Assembly: GCA_963835555.1 (NCBI GenBank)
Contig: CAWIGC010000038.1
Coordinates: 536,413-600,412 of the forward strand
Origin: Sulfopaludibacter sp963835555
Lineage (GTDB): Bacteria > Acidobacteriota > Terriglobia > Bryobacterales > Bryobacteraceae
DNA length: 64,000 nt
Direction: 5' to 3'
Shown here: positions 27,496 to 37,239 of the stretch, one piece after another
How positions within the stretch are numbered: position 1 is the first letter of the stretch
Layout of the letters: every line of letters starts with the position of its first letter
Notes under the pieces: generated by a model
Seen by the model: only the letters and a program-made list of their open reading frames with translations
What the model was told of the DNA's origin: nothing
Databases searched by the model: none
Made by a program: the position numbers and the translations under genes

Positions 27496-30400
27496 CTATG
27501 CCGTAGCGGCGGGTTGCGCGGGCGCCACCCAGGGCAAGGTGTCGCAGGTGGCGGGGTCGGCCACCTCGCCGGAGCGGCGGATGGCGCGCAGCAGGTCCAG
27601 CGCTTCGGGCAACGCGAACTGCTCGCCGATGAAGGCGGCGACGAAGCGGCCGCCGCGGATTTCGCCGCGCGATTCCATGCGGCGCAGCACCACCAGCAGG
27701 TCGCGCCAGGCGGGGGCGAGCGCCTCGCGAGCCGCGACATCGCGGAACACCACGCCCCAGCGAGCCAGCAACTGCCGCGCGAACGCTTCGGCATGGCCGT
27801 CGGGCGCGACCGCCGTGTGCCGCAGCAGCGCCCACCGGCCGGGCGCGTGGCGCGGGCGCGCCGTGCGCCCTCTGCCTTCGCCGCGGCGGCGTTTGGGGTC
27901 GAGCAGCGCGCGCAGATTCTCGAAACCATCGGCGGTCACCAGGCCCGCGGCCACCAGTTCCCACAGCGCGTCTTCCACTTCGCTGGCCAGGCGGCCGGTG
28001 GCGCGCGTGAGGTCGGCAAAGAACGACGCGCCGTGCGATTCAAGCGCTGCCAGCACTTCCCGCGCCGGGTGCGAGAGCGAATCCTTGGGCGAAGGTTGCG
28101 GCGTGGCCAGCAGCCACGGCGCATCGTCGCGCAGGAAGATGGCGAGCGGCGCCACCCGCGTGGGCCGCACGCGGCGGCTCTTGTTCTCTTCCTGCTCGCG
28201 CTCGAACGCCGGGTGCGGCGAGAGGCGGCCCCAACTCACTTCGCCCGAGAGGCAGAGCTGGTCCAGGTATTCCGGCTTGTACTTGCGCCACGCGGCGCGG
28301 CAGCACCTCCGATTCCCACGCGGCCGCCGCGAAATTCGCAGCCCTGCAGCTGCCGGATGATCTGCAAGCGTGCCATCCACGCCGTGCAGTTGCGTGCCCG
28401 GCGCGACGTGCTGCCAGCGATTCAGGAAGGCGTAGAAATCCGCCGTGGTGACGGGCTCGATTTCGCGGCGCAGGCGGCCGATGGTGAGCCGGTGAATGCG
28501 CGCCAGCAGGCGGCGGTGGCACCATTCGCAGTTCCGTCGGCCGGGCGATGAACTGCCCGCGCAGGATCTGGCCTTCGGCTTCCAGTTGCGCCAGCGCCTG
28601 GTCCACCAGGTCGCGCGGCATGGCCAGCGTGGCGGACAGGTGCGACGCGCGCAGCGGGCCGGAGCATTCGAACCAGCCGCGCAGGATCTCGGCGGCGCAG
28701 CGCTTCGGGGCTCTCGGGTACGGCGCGCGTAGCCGGCGGGCGCCGTGATCGCGCGGCTCGAATGTGGCCTGCGGATAGGCGCGGCGCGACCAGTTCCAGG
28801 CGTTCCGCCGGCACCCAGAAACGCGCCGAACGCCGTGGCGCGATTGGCCGCCGGCCAGTTGCTCGAACAGCGGCGCGAGCAGCGGCATCGGCGGGCATCA
28901 GGCTCAGCCCGCAAAGCGCCTCGTGCAATTCGTCGGCATCGCGCACCGGCGGCCAGGCTTCGGCGGCCACTTGCGCGATGGCGGCGGGGTCGAGCGCGCC
29001 GGCGCCTTCGGCATAATCGGCGGGCAGCGTGCGGCGCATCTGCACGGCGCGGGCGCGGCGTTCCTCCAGCGGCGCATCGTCCAGGAACGCGTACGGATTG
29101 GCGTTGAGAATCTCGTGCGAGAACGGCGAGGGCTCGGGCGTATCGATGGCCACGGTCGCGGATGCGCGCCGTCGCGAATGGCCTCGAGCACGGCGCTTGC
29201 AGGCCGTCCAGGTCCATGGCTTCGTACAGGCAGTTGTCGATGGTCTCCTTCACCAGGGGATGGTCGGGAATGCGGACCTCGCCGGTCAGGTTCTCGGGGC
29301 AGGCGGCCTGGTCGGGGAACACCGCGGCCATCAGGTCGTCGGCGCGCATGCGCTGGATGGGCGGCGGCACCTTGCGCCCGCCGCAGTAGCGCGGAATGGC
29401 CAGCGCGCGCGAGGCATTCCAGCGCCAGCGCGCGGTGAACATGGGCGCGGCCAGCAGCGCCTGCGTGAGCACGTCCTCCACCGTCTCCGGCGCGCAGAAA
29501 TTCGAAGACCACTTCCAGCGGAAACGAGTGCTGCTCGCCCAGCGAGATGACGATGCCGTTATCGGTGGCGGCGGCCTGCAGTTCGAAATTGAACGAGCGG
29601 CAGAAGCGCTTGCGCAGCGCCAGTCCCCAGGCGCGGTTGATGCGCGCGCCGAACGGCGCGTGGATCACGAGCTGCATGCCGCCGCCTTCGTCGAAGAAGC
29701 GCTCGGCCACCACGCGTGTCGGTCGGTGGGCATCGCGCCCAGCGCGGCGCGCGCCGGCCTGCACGTAGTCCACGGCCTGTTCGGCGCCGCAGGCGGTCCA
29801 GGCCGCACTCGCACTGCCAGAAGGCGGCATCGGGCCGCGCGGCCATCTCCTCGCGCAGCCGCGGCCACCTCGCGCGAAAGCTCCGCGCGTGCGGCCGGGC
29901 GCTTCGCCGCGCCAGAACGGAATGCCGGGCGCCGCGCCGTGGGCGTCCTCCACGCGCACGCGCCCCGGTTCGATGCGGCGGATGCGCCAGGACGTGGTGC
30001 CCAGCAGGAAGACGTCGCCGGCCATGCTCTCCACGGCGAAATCCTCGTCCACCGTGCCCACCGTGGTGCCTTCCGGCTCGGCCACCACCAGGTACTGCGC
30101 GGTGTCCGGAATGGCGCCGCCCGAAGTGATGGCGGTGAGCCGCGCGCCGCGCCGGCCGCGCAGCCGATGGTTCACCGCGTCGCGATGCAGGTAGGCTCCG
30201 CTGCGCCCGCGCGCCGTGGCGATGCCTTCGGAGAGCATCGTCCAGCACCGCGTCGAAATCGGCGCGCTCCAGCGTGCGGTAAGGCCAGGCGCGGCGCACC
30301 AGGGCGAACAGCTCGTCCTCGCCGAACTCCTCGCAGGCGCACGCGGCCACCATCTGCTGCGCCAGAATATCGAGCGCGTTGCGCGGAATCTCCAGGCGGT

Positions 30401-31603
30401 CCAGCTCGCCGCGGCGGATGGCGCGCACCAGCGCGGCGCATTCGATCAGCTCGTCGCGCGTGGTGGCGAAGATGCGGCCCTTGGGCAGCGCGCCCACCCA
30501 GTGCCCGGCGCGGCCGATGCGCTGCAGCGCCACCGCGATGGAGCGCGGCGAGCCGATCTGGCAGACCAGGTCCACCGTGCCGATATCGATGCCCAGTTCG
30601 AGCGATGCGGTCGCCACCACGGCGCGCAGTTCGCCGTTCTTCAGCCGCCGCTCCGCCTCCAGGCGCAGCGCGCGCGAGAGGCTGCCGTGGTGCGGCAGCA
30701 CCGCGTTCTCGCCCAGCCGCTCGTCCAGGTGATGCGCCACGCGCTCGGACAGGCGGCGCGTGTTGACGAAGACCAGCGTGGTGCGGTTCTCGCGGATCAG
30801 CTCGGCCACGCGGTCGTAGATCTCGTCCCACATTTCGTTGCTGGCCACCGGCGCCCAGTTCGTCGCGCGGCACTTCCACCGCCAGTTCCATGTCGCGGCG
30901 ATGGCCCACGTTGACGATGCGGGCGTGGTCGCTCAGGAACGCCGCCACTTCCTCGATCGGCTTCACGGTGGCGGAAAGCCCGATGCGCTGCGGCTCGCGC
31001 CGTCCGCTCTGCTCCACCAGGCGGTCCAGCCGCGCCAGCGTGAGCGCCAGGTGCGAGCCGCGCTTATCGTCCGCCACGGCGTGGATCTCGTCCACGATCA
31101 CGGTGCTGACGCTGCGCCAGCATCTCGCGCGGCTGCGCGGCGGTGAGCAGAATGTAGAGCGATTCCGGCGTGGTGACCAGGATGTGCGGGCCGTTCGCGC
31201 GTCATCCGCTGGCGCTCCCACTGCGGCGTATCGCCGGTGCGCAGCGCGGTGCGGATGGGCGCCAGCGCCACGCCGCGTTCGCGCCGCCAGCGCCGCGATC
31301 TCGGCCAGCGGCACCTCCAGGTTCTTGTGGACGTCGTTGCTCAGCGCCTTGAGCGGCGAGACGTAGACCACCTCGGTCTGGTCGGGCAGCGGACCCAGGC
31401 GCGCGCGGCGCACCAGGGCATCGATGCAGTGCAGGAACGCGGCCAGCGTCTTGCCGGACCCGGTGGGCGCGGAGATCAGGACGTCGTGCCCCTCGCGGAT
31501 CTCCGGCCAGCCCCGCAGTTGCGGCTCGGTAGCCTGGCCAAAACGCGCTGGTGAACCATTCCGAAACAAGGGGATCGAAGCAGGAAAGCACTCTACCGTT
31601 CAT
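27496..31603 (-). CDS. lhr: Lhr-type ATP-dependent DNA helicase (many frameshifts)
   Basis: Large superfamily-2 helicase of about 1365 residues. The start MNGRVLSCFDPLVSEWFTSA is the classic Lhr opening. Motif I is APTGSGKTLAAFL, motif Ia VYVSPLKALSND, DEAH-box region VIVDEIHAVADDKRGSHL, motif III GLSATVKP, motif V ASLELGIDIG, and motif VI QRIGRAGHWVG. The winged helix, Lhr core and long C-terminal region follow to PWVAPAQPAATA. At least ten frame breaks are needed (for example near 31535, 31180, 31110, 30855, 30240, 29490, 29160, 28700 and 28320), yet residues between them stay conserved. Lhr helicases unwind 3'-tailed DNA and RNA:DNA hybrids in repair. Confidence 0.88.
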
Positions 31604-31642
31604 TTTACCCCTTGGTCGCTGACGTGCTCACTGATTCGCGCC

Positions 31643-32146
31643 ATGAAACTGCTTATCGGAATCCTCGTGGGGCTCCTGGTAGTAGCGCCGCTGGGCGCCT
31701 ATCTCTACGTGAAGTTGGGATTTCTCTCGCTCGCCACTACCGCCAAGCCGTTGCCGCTGGAGGAACTTATGGCGCATACGGCACTCCGCGAGAGCATCGG
31801 CAGCGCCAAAGACCGCCCGAATCCGTTGCCCGTCACCGACGAAAATCTGCTGGCCGGCTGCAAGACGTACCGCGACCACTGTGCGGTATGTCACGGACTG
31901 CCGGGCGAATCGAAAACCGTAATCGCCGCCGGCATGTTCCCCCCTCCCCCGCAATTGCTGGAAGGGCGCGACATGGTCACGGACGACCCGGAAGGCGCCA
32001 CCTTCTGGAAGGTTTCCAACGGGATCCGTCTCTCCGGTATGCCGCGTTTCGATACCCTTCCGGAAACCACCCGATGGCAGGTCACGATGCTCCTCAAACA
32101 TGCCGATCACCTGCCGCCGGCGGTGCAGGCCGGCCTTCGGCGGTAG
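31643..32146 (+). CDS. membrane-anchored or secreted monohaem cytochrome c
   Basis: 167 residues. An N-terminal hydrophobic helix (KLLIGILVGLLVVAPLGAYL) is an uncleaved anchor or signal. The haem c site is C80-AVC-H84 (CAVCHGLPG). The probable distal methionine lies in RLSGMPRFDTLPE. A periplasmic electron carrier of the class I fold. It is divergent from lhr with 39 bp between starts and is followed by the Gfo/Idh gene. Confidence 0.88.
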   Translation: MKLLIGILVGLLVVAPLGAYLYVKLGFLSLATTAKPLPLEELMAHTALRESIGSAKDRPNPLPVTDENLLAGCKTYRDHCAVCHGLPGESKTVIAAGMFPPPPQLLEGRDMVTDDPEGATFWKVSNGIRLSGMPRFDTLPETTRWQVTMLLKHADHLPPAVQAGLRR

Positions 32147-32196
32147 CTGCACATGCTACAATCGGGACAAATTCACCCTTTTTGCGAGGTGCTGCA

Positions 32197-33631
32197 ATGC
32201 CCGAGAATAACGATCTTTCCCGCCGGGACTTGTTGAAGGCCGCGGGCGCTGTGACCGCCGTTGCTTCGGCGCTCCCCACTCTGCAAACCGCCAAGGCCGC
32301 GGGCGAGCCCATCCGCTACGGCATGATCGGCACCGGCAGCCGCGGAACTTACCTGCTCAAACACCTGAAAAACATCGAAAACGGTAAGTGCGTGGCGCTC
32401 TGCGATATCAATGCCGAACACCTCAAGCACGGCGTGGATACCATCGGCAACAATCCCCGCACCTATTCGGATTACCACCAGTTGCTGGAGCAGAAAGACA
32501 TCGACGCGGTCTTCGTGATCACGCCCCTGTTCGTACACTTCCCGCTGACGCGCGACGTACTGCTCGCGGGCAAGCATGTATTCTGCGAAAAGTGCCTGGT
32601 ATTCAAGCCGGAAGAAGTGCATGCCCTCACCGCCCTGGTGCAGGAGCATCCCAAGCAGATTCTGCAAACCGGCCTGCAGCGCCGCTACAGCTACTTCTAC
32701 CAGACCGTGAAGGACATGGTGGATAAGGGCATCCTGGGCAATGTGCATCACATCCACGCCCAGTGGCATCGCAACATGATCAACAAGCCCAGCTCCCTGT
32801 GGACCATGAAGCCGGGCGGCGAAAAGAATATCGACAACTGGCGCGTCTATCGCTCCATGTCCGGCGGCCTCACCGCCGAGTTGACCTCCCACCAGGTGGA
32901 TGTTTCCGACTGGATGTTCGGCTCCAAACCCGAATTCGTCATGGGGCTGGGCAGCCTGGACATGCTGAAGGACGGGCGCGACGTCTACGACAATATCCAG
33001 TTGATCTATAAGTACCCCAACGGGCAGAAGCTCACGTATTCCTCCATCAGCACCAACCAGTTCCTGCCGTACTTCAACGGCAATCGCCCCGAAATGGGCG
33101 AGATCATCATGGGCACGGACGGCACCATTGAAATCACCGTGGGTGACGACATCCACCCGCCCATCGCCTGGTGGTATCGCGAGCCCCCCAAGACCACCAC
33201 GGTGACCACCGCCGCCGACAAAAACAAGCCGTTCGTCGCCGGCGCCACCATGGTGGCATCCGGCGGAGCCAATGGGCCCATCCCGCTGAACACTCCGCGA
33301 CCTGGCCTTCAGCGGCAACGAAGGATTCTTCACACGCGAAGCAAAGTTTGCACGCCGCTGGCTCACCGCCAAGGGCGTGATGGTGCAGGAAGAGTCGCGC
33401 AATCCGGTGGATGTGGAACTGGAGAGCTTCTTCAACAGTTGCCGCGACGGCGTAAAACCGAAAGCCGATCTGGAAGTGGGCATGGCCGATGCCGTGGCCG
33501 TAATTCTCTCCAACCTGGCCATGGACGAAGGCCGCAAAGTCTACTTCAACGAGATCGACAAGATGGGCCTGGACACCAAGAAACTTACCACCCAGGCGCC
33601 CGGCAAGCCCGCTCACAACATCGGCGGATAG
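32197..33631 (+). CDS. Gfo/Idh/MocA-family oxidoreductase with Tat signal (one frameshift)
   Basis: The Tat motif SRRDLLKAAG and signal (about 1-36) precede a Rossmann start IRYGMIGTGSRGTYLL. The usual EKP motif is replaced by EKCLVFKPEE. The catalytic region GGLTAELTSHQVDVSDWMFG is conserved. A one-base shift near 33295 (LNTPRDLAFSGNEGFF when corrected) moves the C-terminus, which ends APGKPAHNIGG. About 478 residues. Exported Gfo/Idh proteins are numerous in Acidobacteria and Planctomycetes and probably act on sugars or sugar acids; the substrate is unknown. Confidence 0.88.
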
Positions 33632-33697
33632 CTCACTCGCCGATTTCCGGCAATCGCCATTGAAGCGGCGTCCCCGCACGCCGTATACTGGGGACGC

Positions 33698-34198
33698 GTG
33701 GGAACCGGGCGGAAACTCGTCTTATTAGCGCTGGCGGCGGGACTACTGCGCGCCGCGGATTCTCCGGAATTTTTGTACCGGTTCCACCTGCCCACCCGCG
33801 CCGCCAGGGTCGAGTGGAGTTCCACCGGTCCCGCCAATTGGGACGTGACCGTCACGGTGGATGCCGCAAAGTGCCGGCTCATCTGCTCGTACCGCCTCAA
33901 GCGTAATTCCCCCGCCGCACGCCTGCTGGCCCCGCCCGTCGTCGTCGTCCGCGTGTATTCCGACCTGGTATCTTTACCGTACAAACTGACGGTGGACCCC
34001 GCCGGACTCGAAGTTCCCTCTGTCGCGGCAAAGTGCCCGATGCGGTGCGGCAATCCCTATCTGCCCGGCCGTAAACTGGTTGCCGTTGCCCCGTCGCGCG
34101 CCTACGCGCCACTTCCCGCGGCATCGCCGGTAGCATGTGTCTCCATGGCGACCCGCCCTCCTGGAGCGTCCCCGCTAAACGCACCCCTTCGGATTTAG
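33698..34198 (+). CDS. possible exported hypothetical protein
   Basis: 166 residues from GTG 33698 with a plausible signal peptide (RKLVLLALAAGLLRAA). The mature part begins DSPEFLYRFHLPTRAARVEW; the last 40 residues are low-complexity and may lie past a frame break. No family is recognised and no good Shine-Dalgarno is seen. Confidence 0.4.
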   Translation: MGTGRKLVLLALAAGLLRAADSPEFLYRFHLPTRAARVEWSSTGPANWDVTVTVDAAKCRLICSYRLKRNSPAARLLAPPVVVVRVYSDLVSLPYKLTVDPAGLEVPSVAAKCPMRCGNPYLPGRKLVAVAPSRAYAPLPAASPVACVSMATRPPGASPLNAPLRI

Positions 34199-34250
34199 AC
34201 TCTCCTGTTGCAACCGCAATTCCCGGAATTTGCTGCCACAGGAGGATTGT

Positions 34251-34451
34251 ATGAATTTTCAGTTGGACAACCGCACTCGCGTGCTGTGCCTTCATGCCGC
34301 CGCCAAGCGGCTTCAGATGCCGGAACGAACGCTGCGTTATCAGGCCAGCCGGGGCCGCATCGAAGGAGCCTTCAAACAGGGGAAACTGTGGAAGTTTCCA
34401 GTCACCGCGCTCACTTCGCCAATTCGGCACGCGACTGCCGGGCCGGGGTGA
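34251..34451 (+). CDS. small excisionase/MerR-like HTH protein
   Basis: 66 residues from ATG 34251, with GGAGGA five bases upstream. HAAAKRLQMPERTLRYQASR followed by GRIEGAFKQGKLWKFP is the winged-helix pattern of excisionase-type HTH_17 domains (the wing ends in W-K/R-hydrophobic-P). A DNA-binding or recombination-directionality role is possible; no integrase is seen nearby. Confidence 0.7.
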   Translation: MNFQLDNRTRVLCLHAAAKRLQMPERTLRYQASRGRIEGAFKQGKLWKFPVTALTSPIRHATAGPG

Positions 34452-34459
34452 CTTGAATT

Positions 34460-34494
34460 TCTCCTCCGCGTCTTCCTCCGCGTCTCTGCGACTC
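34460..34494. repeat. CTCCGCG-type dispersed repeat
   Basis: Units TCCTCCGCGTCT and TCTGCGACTCCGCGG are iterated here, closely matching the right arm of the inverted repeat at 1884-1905. It sits between the HTH gene and the CDF exporter. Confidence 0.5.
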
Positions 34495-34531
34495 CGCGGT
34501 AGGCTTTCCGTGGGTGTGAAGTGGAACCCAG

Positions 34532-35476
34532 TTAATGATGATGGTGCCCTTCGTGATCTTCCAGGTGTACCGGAATGGCGCAGCCGGTCTCGGAGATGGC
34601 GCAACTCACGTGCTCGAACTGCACCGTAGTGTGCGCGATGCGGAACTGCTCGGCCAGCATCGTGTTGAGGCTCCGCAGAATGCAATCGCTGGCGGAAGGC
34701 GGCACATCTTCGATCAATACGTGACAGCTTAGCGCATGGGTGCTCGATCCCAGGCTCCAGATGTGCAGATCGTGTACGTCCAAAACCCCGGTTGTAGAGC
34801 GCATCGCCCTGGCAACCTCCGGCAGCGCCAGACCGCGCGGCAGCCCTTCCAGCAGAATGTTGAGCGACTCGCGGATGATGTCCCAGGCGGTCCAGATGAT
34901 CAGAATGCCGATCAGCATGGAAAGAATCGGGTCCACCCGCACCCATCCGGTGTAGCGGATGATCACGGCGCCGGCGATAATGGCCAGCGACCCCACTGCG
35001 TCGCCCAGCATGTGGATGAAGGCGCTGCGCACGTTAATATCGTTCTTACTGGCCTGCCGCAGGGACAGCATGATGCCGCCGTTGAGCACCAGCCCCAGGG
35101 CCGCCACCGCGATCATCACGTTTGCGTGCACGGCTTCGGGGTTCCGCAGGCGCTCCACGCCCTCGTAAAGAATCCATACGGACAGCGCCACCAGGGTCAG
35201 CGCATTGACGAAGGCGGAAAGCACACCGGCGCGGTGGTAACCGTACGTCTTGGATTCGTTCGCCGGCTTGGATTGCAGATAGAATCCGAACCAGGCCAGA
35301 AAGAGGGCCAGGGCGTCGGTAAAGTTATGCCCTGCATCGGAAAGCAGCGCCAGGGAATGGGACTGGATACCGGCAACTACCTCGATAACCACGAACAGCG
35401 AGGTGGCTGCCAGCGACCATTGCAGCCGGCTGCCGGTGGCTCCGTGATGGTGATGGCTATGTGAGTGCGAATGCAC
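34532..35476 (-). CDS. czcD: cation diffusion facilitator (Zn/Co/Cd exporter)
   Basis: 314-residue CDF transporter. A His-rich N-terminus (HSHSHSHHHHG) and C-terminus (EDHEGHHHH) flank six membrane helices. The TM2 metal site is D47-x2-H50-x3-D54 (SDAGHNFTDA) and the TM5 site is HMLGDAVGSL. The C-terminal cytoplasmic ferredoxin-like domain contains VHDLHIWSLGSSTHALSCHV. It exports Zn2+ or similar divalent ions by proton antiport. Confidence 0.93.
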   Translation of the reverse strand: MHSHSHSHHHHGATGSRLQWSLAATSLFVVIEVVAGIQSHSLALLSDAGHNFTDALALFLAWFGFYLQSKPANESKTYGYHRAGVLSAFVNALTLVALSVWILYEGVERLRNPEAVHANVMIAVAALGLVLNGGIMLSLRQASKNDINVRSAFIHMLGDAVGSLAIIAGAVIIRYTGWVRVDPILSMLIGILIIWTAWDIIRESLNILLEGLPRGLALPEVARAMRSTTGVLDVHDLHIWSLGSSTHALSCHVLIEDVPPSASDCILRSLNTMLAEQFRIAHTTVQFEHVSCAISETGCAIPVHLEDHEGHHHH

Positions 35477-35557
35477 AAGTGCTTCCCTATTCCAGTTTAA
35501 CCGGACCCCGGCTGGAATGTTTTCCCTTCGATAAGCGGGTATGATGGCGGAAGTCTC

Positions 35558-37228
35558 ATGTTTGCGTTCTTCCGCCAGTTATTCTCGACAGAGTTCATGC
35601 CGCATGGCATGTGTTATCTCTGGGATCCAGCCGTACTCTGGGTCAATGTGATTTCCGACGCCGTGATCGCGGCTTCGTACTACGCCATTCCGTTCCTGCT
35701 GTTTTATTTTGCCCGGCGGCGGCGGGACATCAGCTTCAAGTGGATCTTCGTGGCCTTCGGCATGTTCATTCTGGCTTGCGGAACCACCCACCTGATGGGT
35801 ACGGTGACGGTTTGGCACCCCATCTACCGGCTCGACGGAGTCATCAAGGCCGTCACCGCCGTGGCTTCGGTCGCCACCTTTGCCGGGCTGATTCCCATGA
35901 TGCCGGCGCTCATCAGCCTGCCCAGCCCCGCGGCCCTCGCGCGCGAAATCGAGGTCCGGCGCGGGGCCGAAGAGCGCATTCGAAAAATCAACGAGGAACT
36001 GGAAATGCGCGTAGCGGACCGCACCGCTTCGCTGGAGCAGGCGCTCCAGGACCTGCGCAAGGAAATGATGCGCCGTCAGGAACTGGAGCGCGAATTGATT
36101 CAGGCCCAGAAGATGGAAGCCGTGGGACGCCTGGCCGGCGGGATCGCGCACGACTTTAACAACCTGCTCACGGTAATCTTGGGCTACGACGAAATCCTGC
36201 GGGATCACGTGAAAGACGATCCCATCGCGCTGGAGTATGCCTGCGAAATCTCCCAGGCCAGCGAACGGGCCGCCGGTCTCACCAACCAACTGCTGGCGTT
36301 CAGCCGCAGACACGTGTCGGCGCCGCGGATTACCGACCTCAACGCCCTCGTCCACAATATCGACAAGATGCTAAAACGGGTCATCGGTGAGGATCTCGAA
36401 CTGGAAACGCGCCTCGCCCCGGCTCTCGCCCCCGTAAAAGTAGATCCTTCCCACATCGACCAGGTGATACTGAACCTGGCGGTGAATGCCCGCGACGCCA
36501 TGCCGGAAGGCGGAAAGCTCACGATCGAAACCGCCAACGTGGAGATCACCGAAGAGTATGCCTCGGGACACATCGGCCTCGCTCCGGGACACTGGGTGAT
36601 GCTGGCGGTGAGCGATAGCGGCGTAGGCATGGACGCGGCCACACGCGAGCGGATCTTCGAGCCCTTCTTCACCACCAAGGAAAAAGGCAAAGGCACGGGG
36701 TTGGGTCTGTCGATTGTCTACGGCATCGTGAAGCAGAGCGGCGGCGAGGTGCTGGTCTACAGCGAACCGGGTCACGGCACCGTTTTCAAGATTTATCTGC
36801 CCGCCGCGCCGGCCGCCGAGCCCGCCCCGGCGGTGACTCCGCACGTACCGCTGACACCGGGCGGCGCGACAGTCCTGCTGGTGGAAGATGAAGATCAGGT
36901 GAGGGCGCTCACCCGCCTCATGCTCGAGCGCCGCGGCTACCACGTTCTGGTGGCGGCCACGCCCGAAGAGGCCGTACGCATCGCCGGGCAGGCCGGCGAC
37001 CAGATCGACCTGCTGCTGACCGATGTCGTGATGCCGCTGCGCTACGGAACCGACCTGGCGGTCGAGGTGCAAGCGCTTCTGCCCCGAATCCGCGTACTGT
37101 TCATGTCCGGTTATACCGACAATTCCGTGGTCAGGCAGGGGCTGCTTTCGGCCGGCACGGCTTTCATCCAGAAACCGTTCACCGCGCCCGATCTGGATCG
37201 CAAGGTGCGCGAAGTTCTGTCCCAATAG
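35558..37228 (+). CDS. hybrid histidine kinase with ethylene-receptor-like membrane sensor domain
   Basis: 556 residues. The N-terminal three-helix membrane domain (about 25-118) matches the ETR1 sensor: D34, Y41, I44, P45 in helix 1 and I71, C74, H78 in helix 2 (ACGTTHL). A coiled coil (about 130-180), HisKA with H198 (GIAHDFNN), an HATPase with N310 (NLAVNARDAM) and GTGLGLSIV follow. A C-terminal receiver has phospho-acceptor D489 and K539 (IQKPF). In plants and in cyanobacterial SynEtr1 this sensor binds ethylene through Cu(I) held by the Cys and His. No GAF domain is present between sensor and kinase. Frame intact; it ends 11 bp from convergent sppA. Confidence 0.93.
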   Translation: MFAFFRQLFSTEFMPHGMCYLWDPAVLWVNVISDAVIAASYYAIPFLLFYFARRRRDISFKWIFVAFGMFILACGTTHLMGTVTVWHPIYRLDGVIKAVTAVASVATFAGLIPMMPALISLPSPAALAREIEVRRGAEERIRKINEELEMRVADRTASLEQALQDLRKEMMRRQELERELIQAQKMEAVGRLAGGIAHDFNNLLTVILGYDEILRDHVKDDPIALEYACEISQASERAAGLTNQLLAFSRRHVSAPRITDLNALVHNIDKMLKRVIGEDLELETRLAPALAPVKVDPSHIDQVILNLAVNARDAMPEGGKLTIETANVEITEEYASGHIGLAPGHWVMLAVSDSGVGMDAATRERIFEPFFTTKEKGKGTGLGLSIVYGIVKQSGGEVLVYSEPGHGTVFKIYLPAAPAAEPAPAVTPHVPLTPGGATVLLVEDEDQVRALTRLMLERRGYHVLVAATPEEAVRIAGQAGDQIDLLLTDVVMPLRYGTDLAVEVQALLPRIRVLFMSGYTDNSVVRQGLLSAGTAFIQKPFTAPDLDRKVREVLSQ

Positions 37229-37239
37229 CGCGGCCCGAC

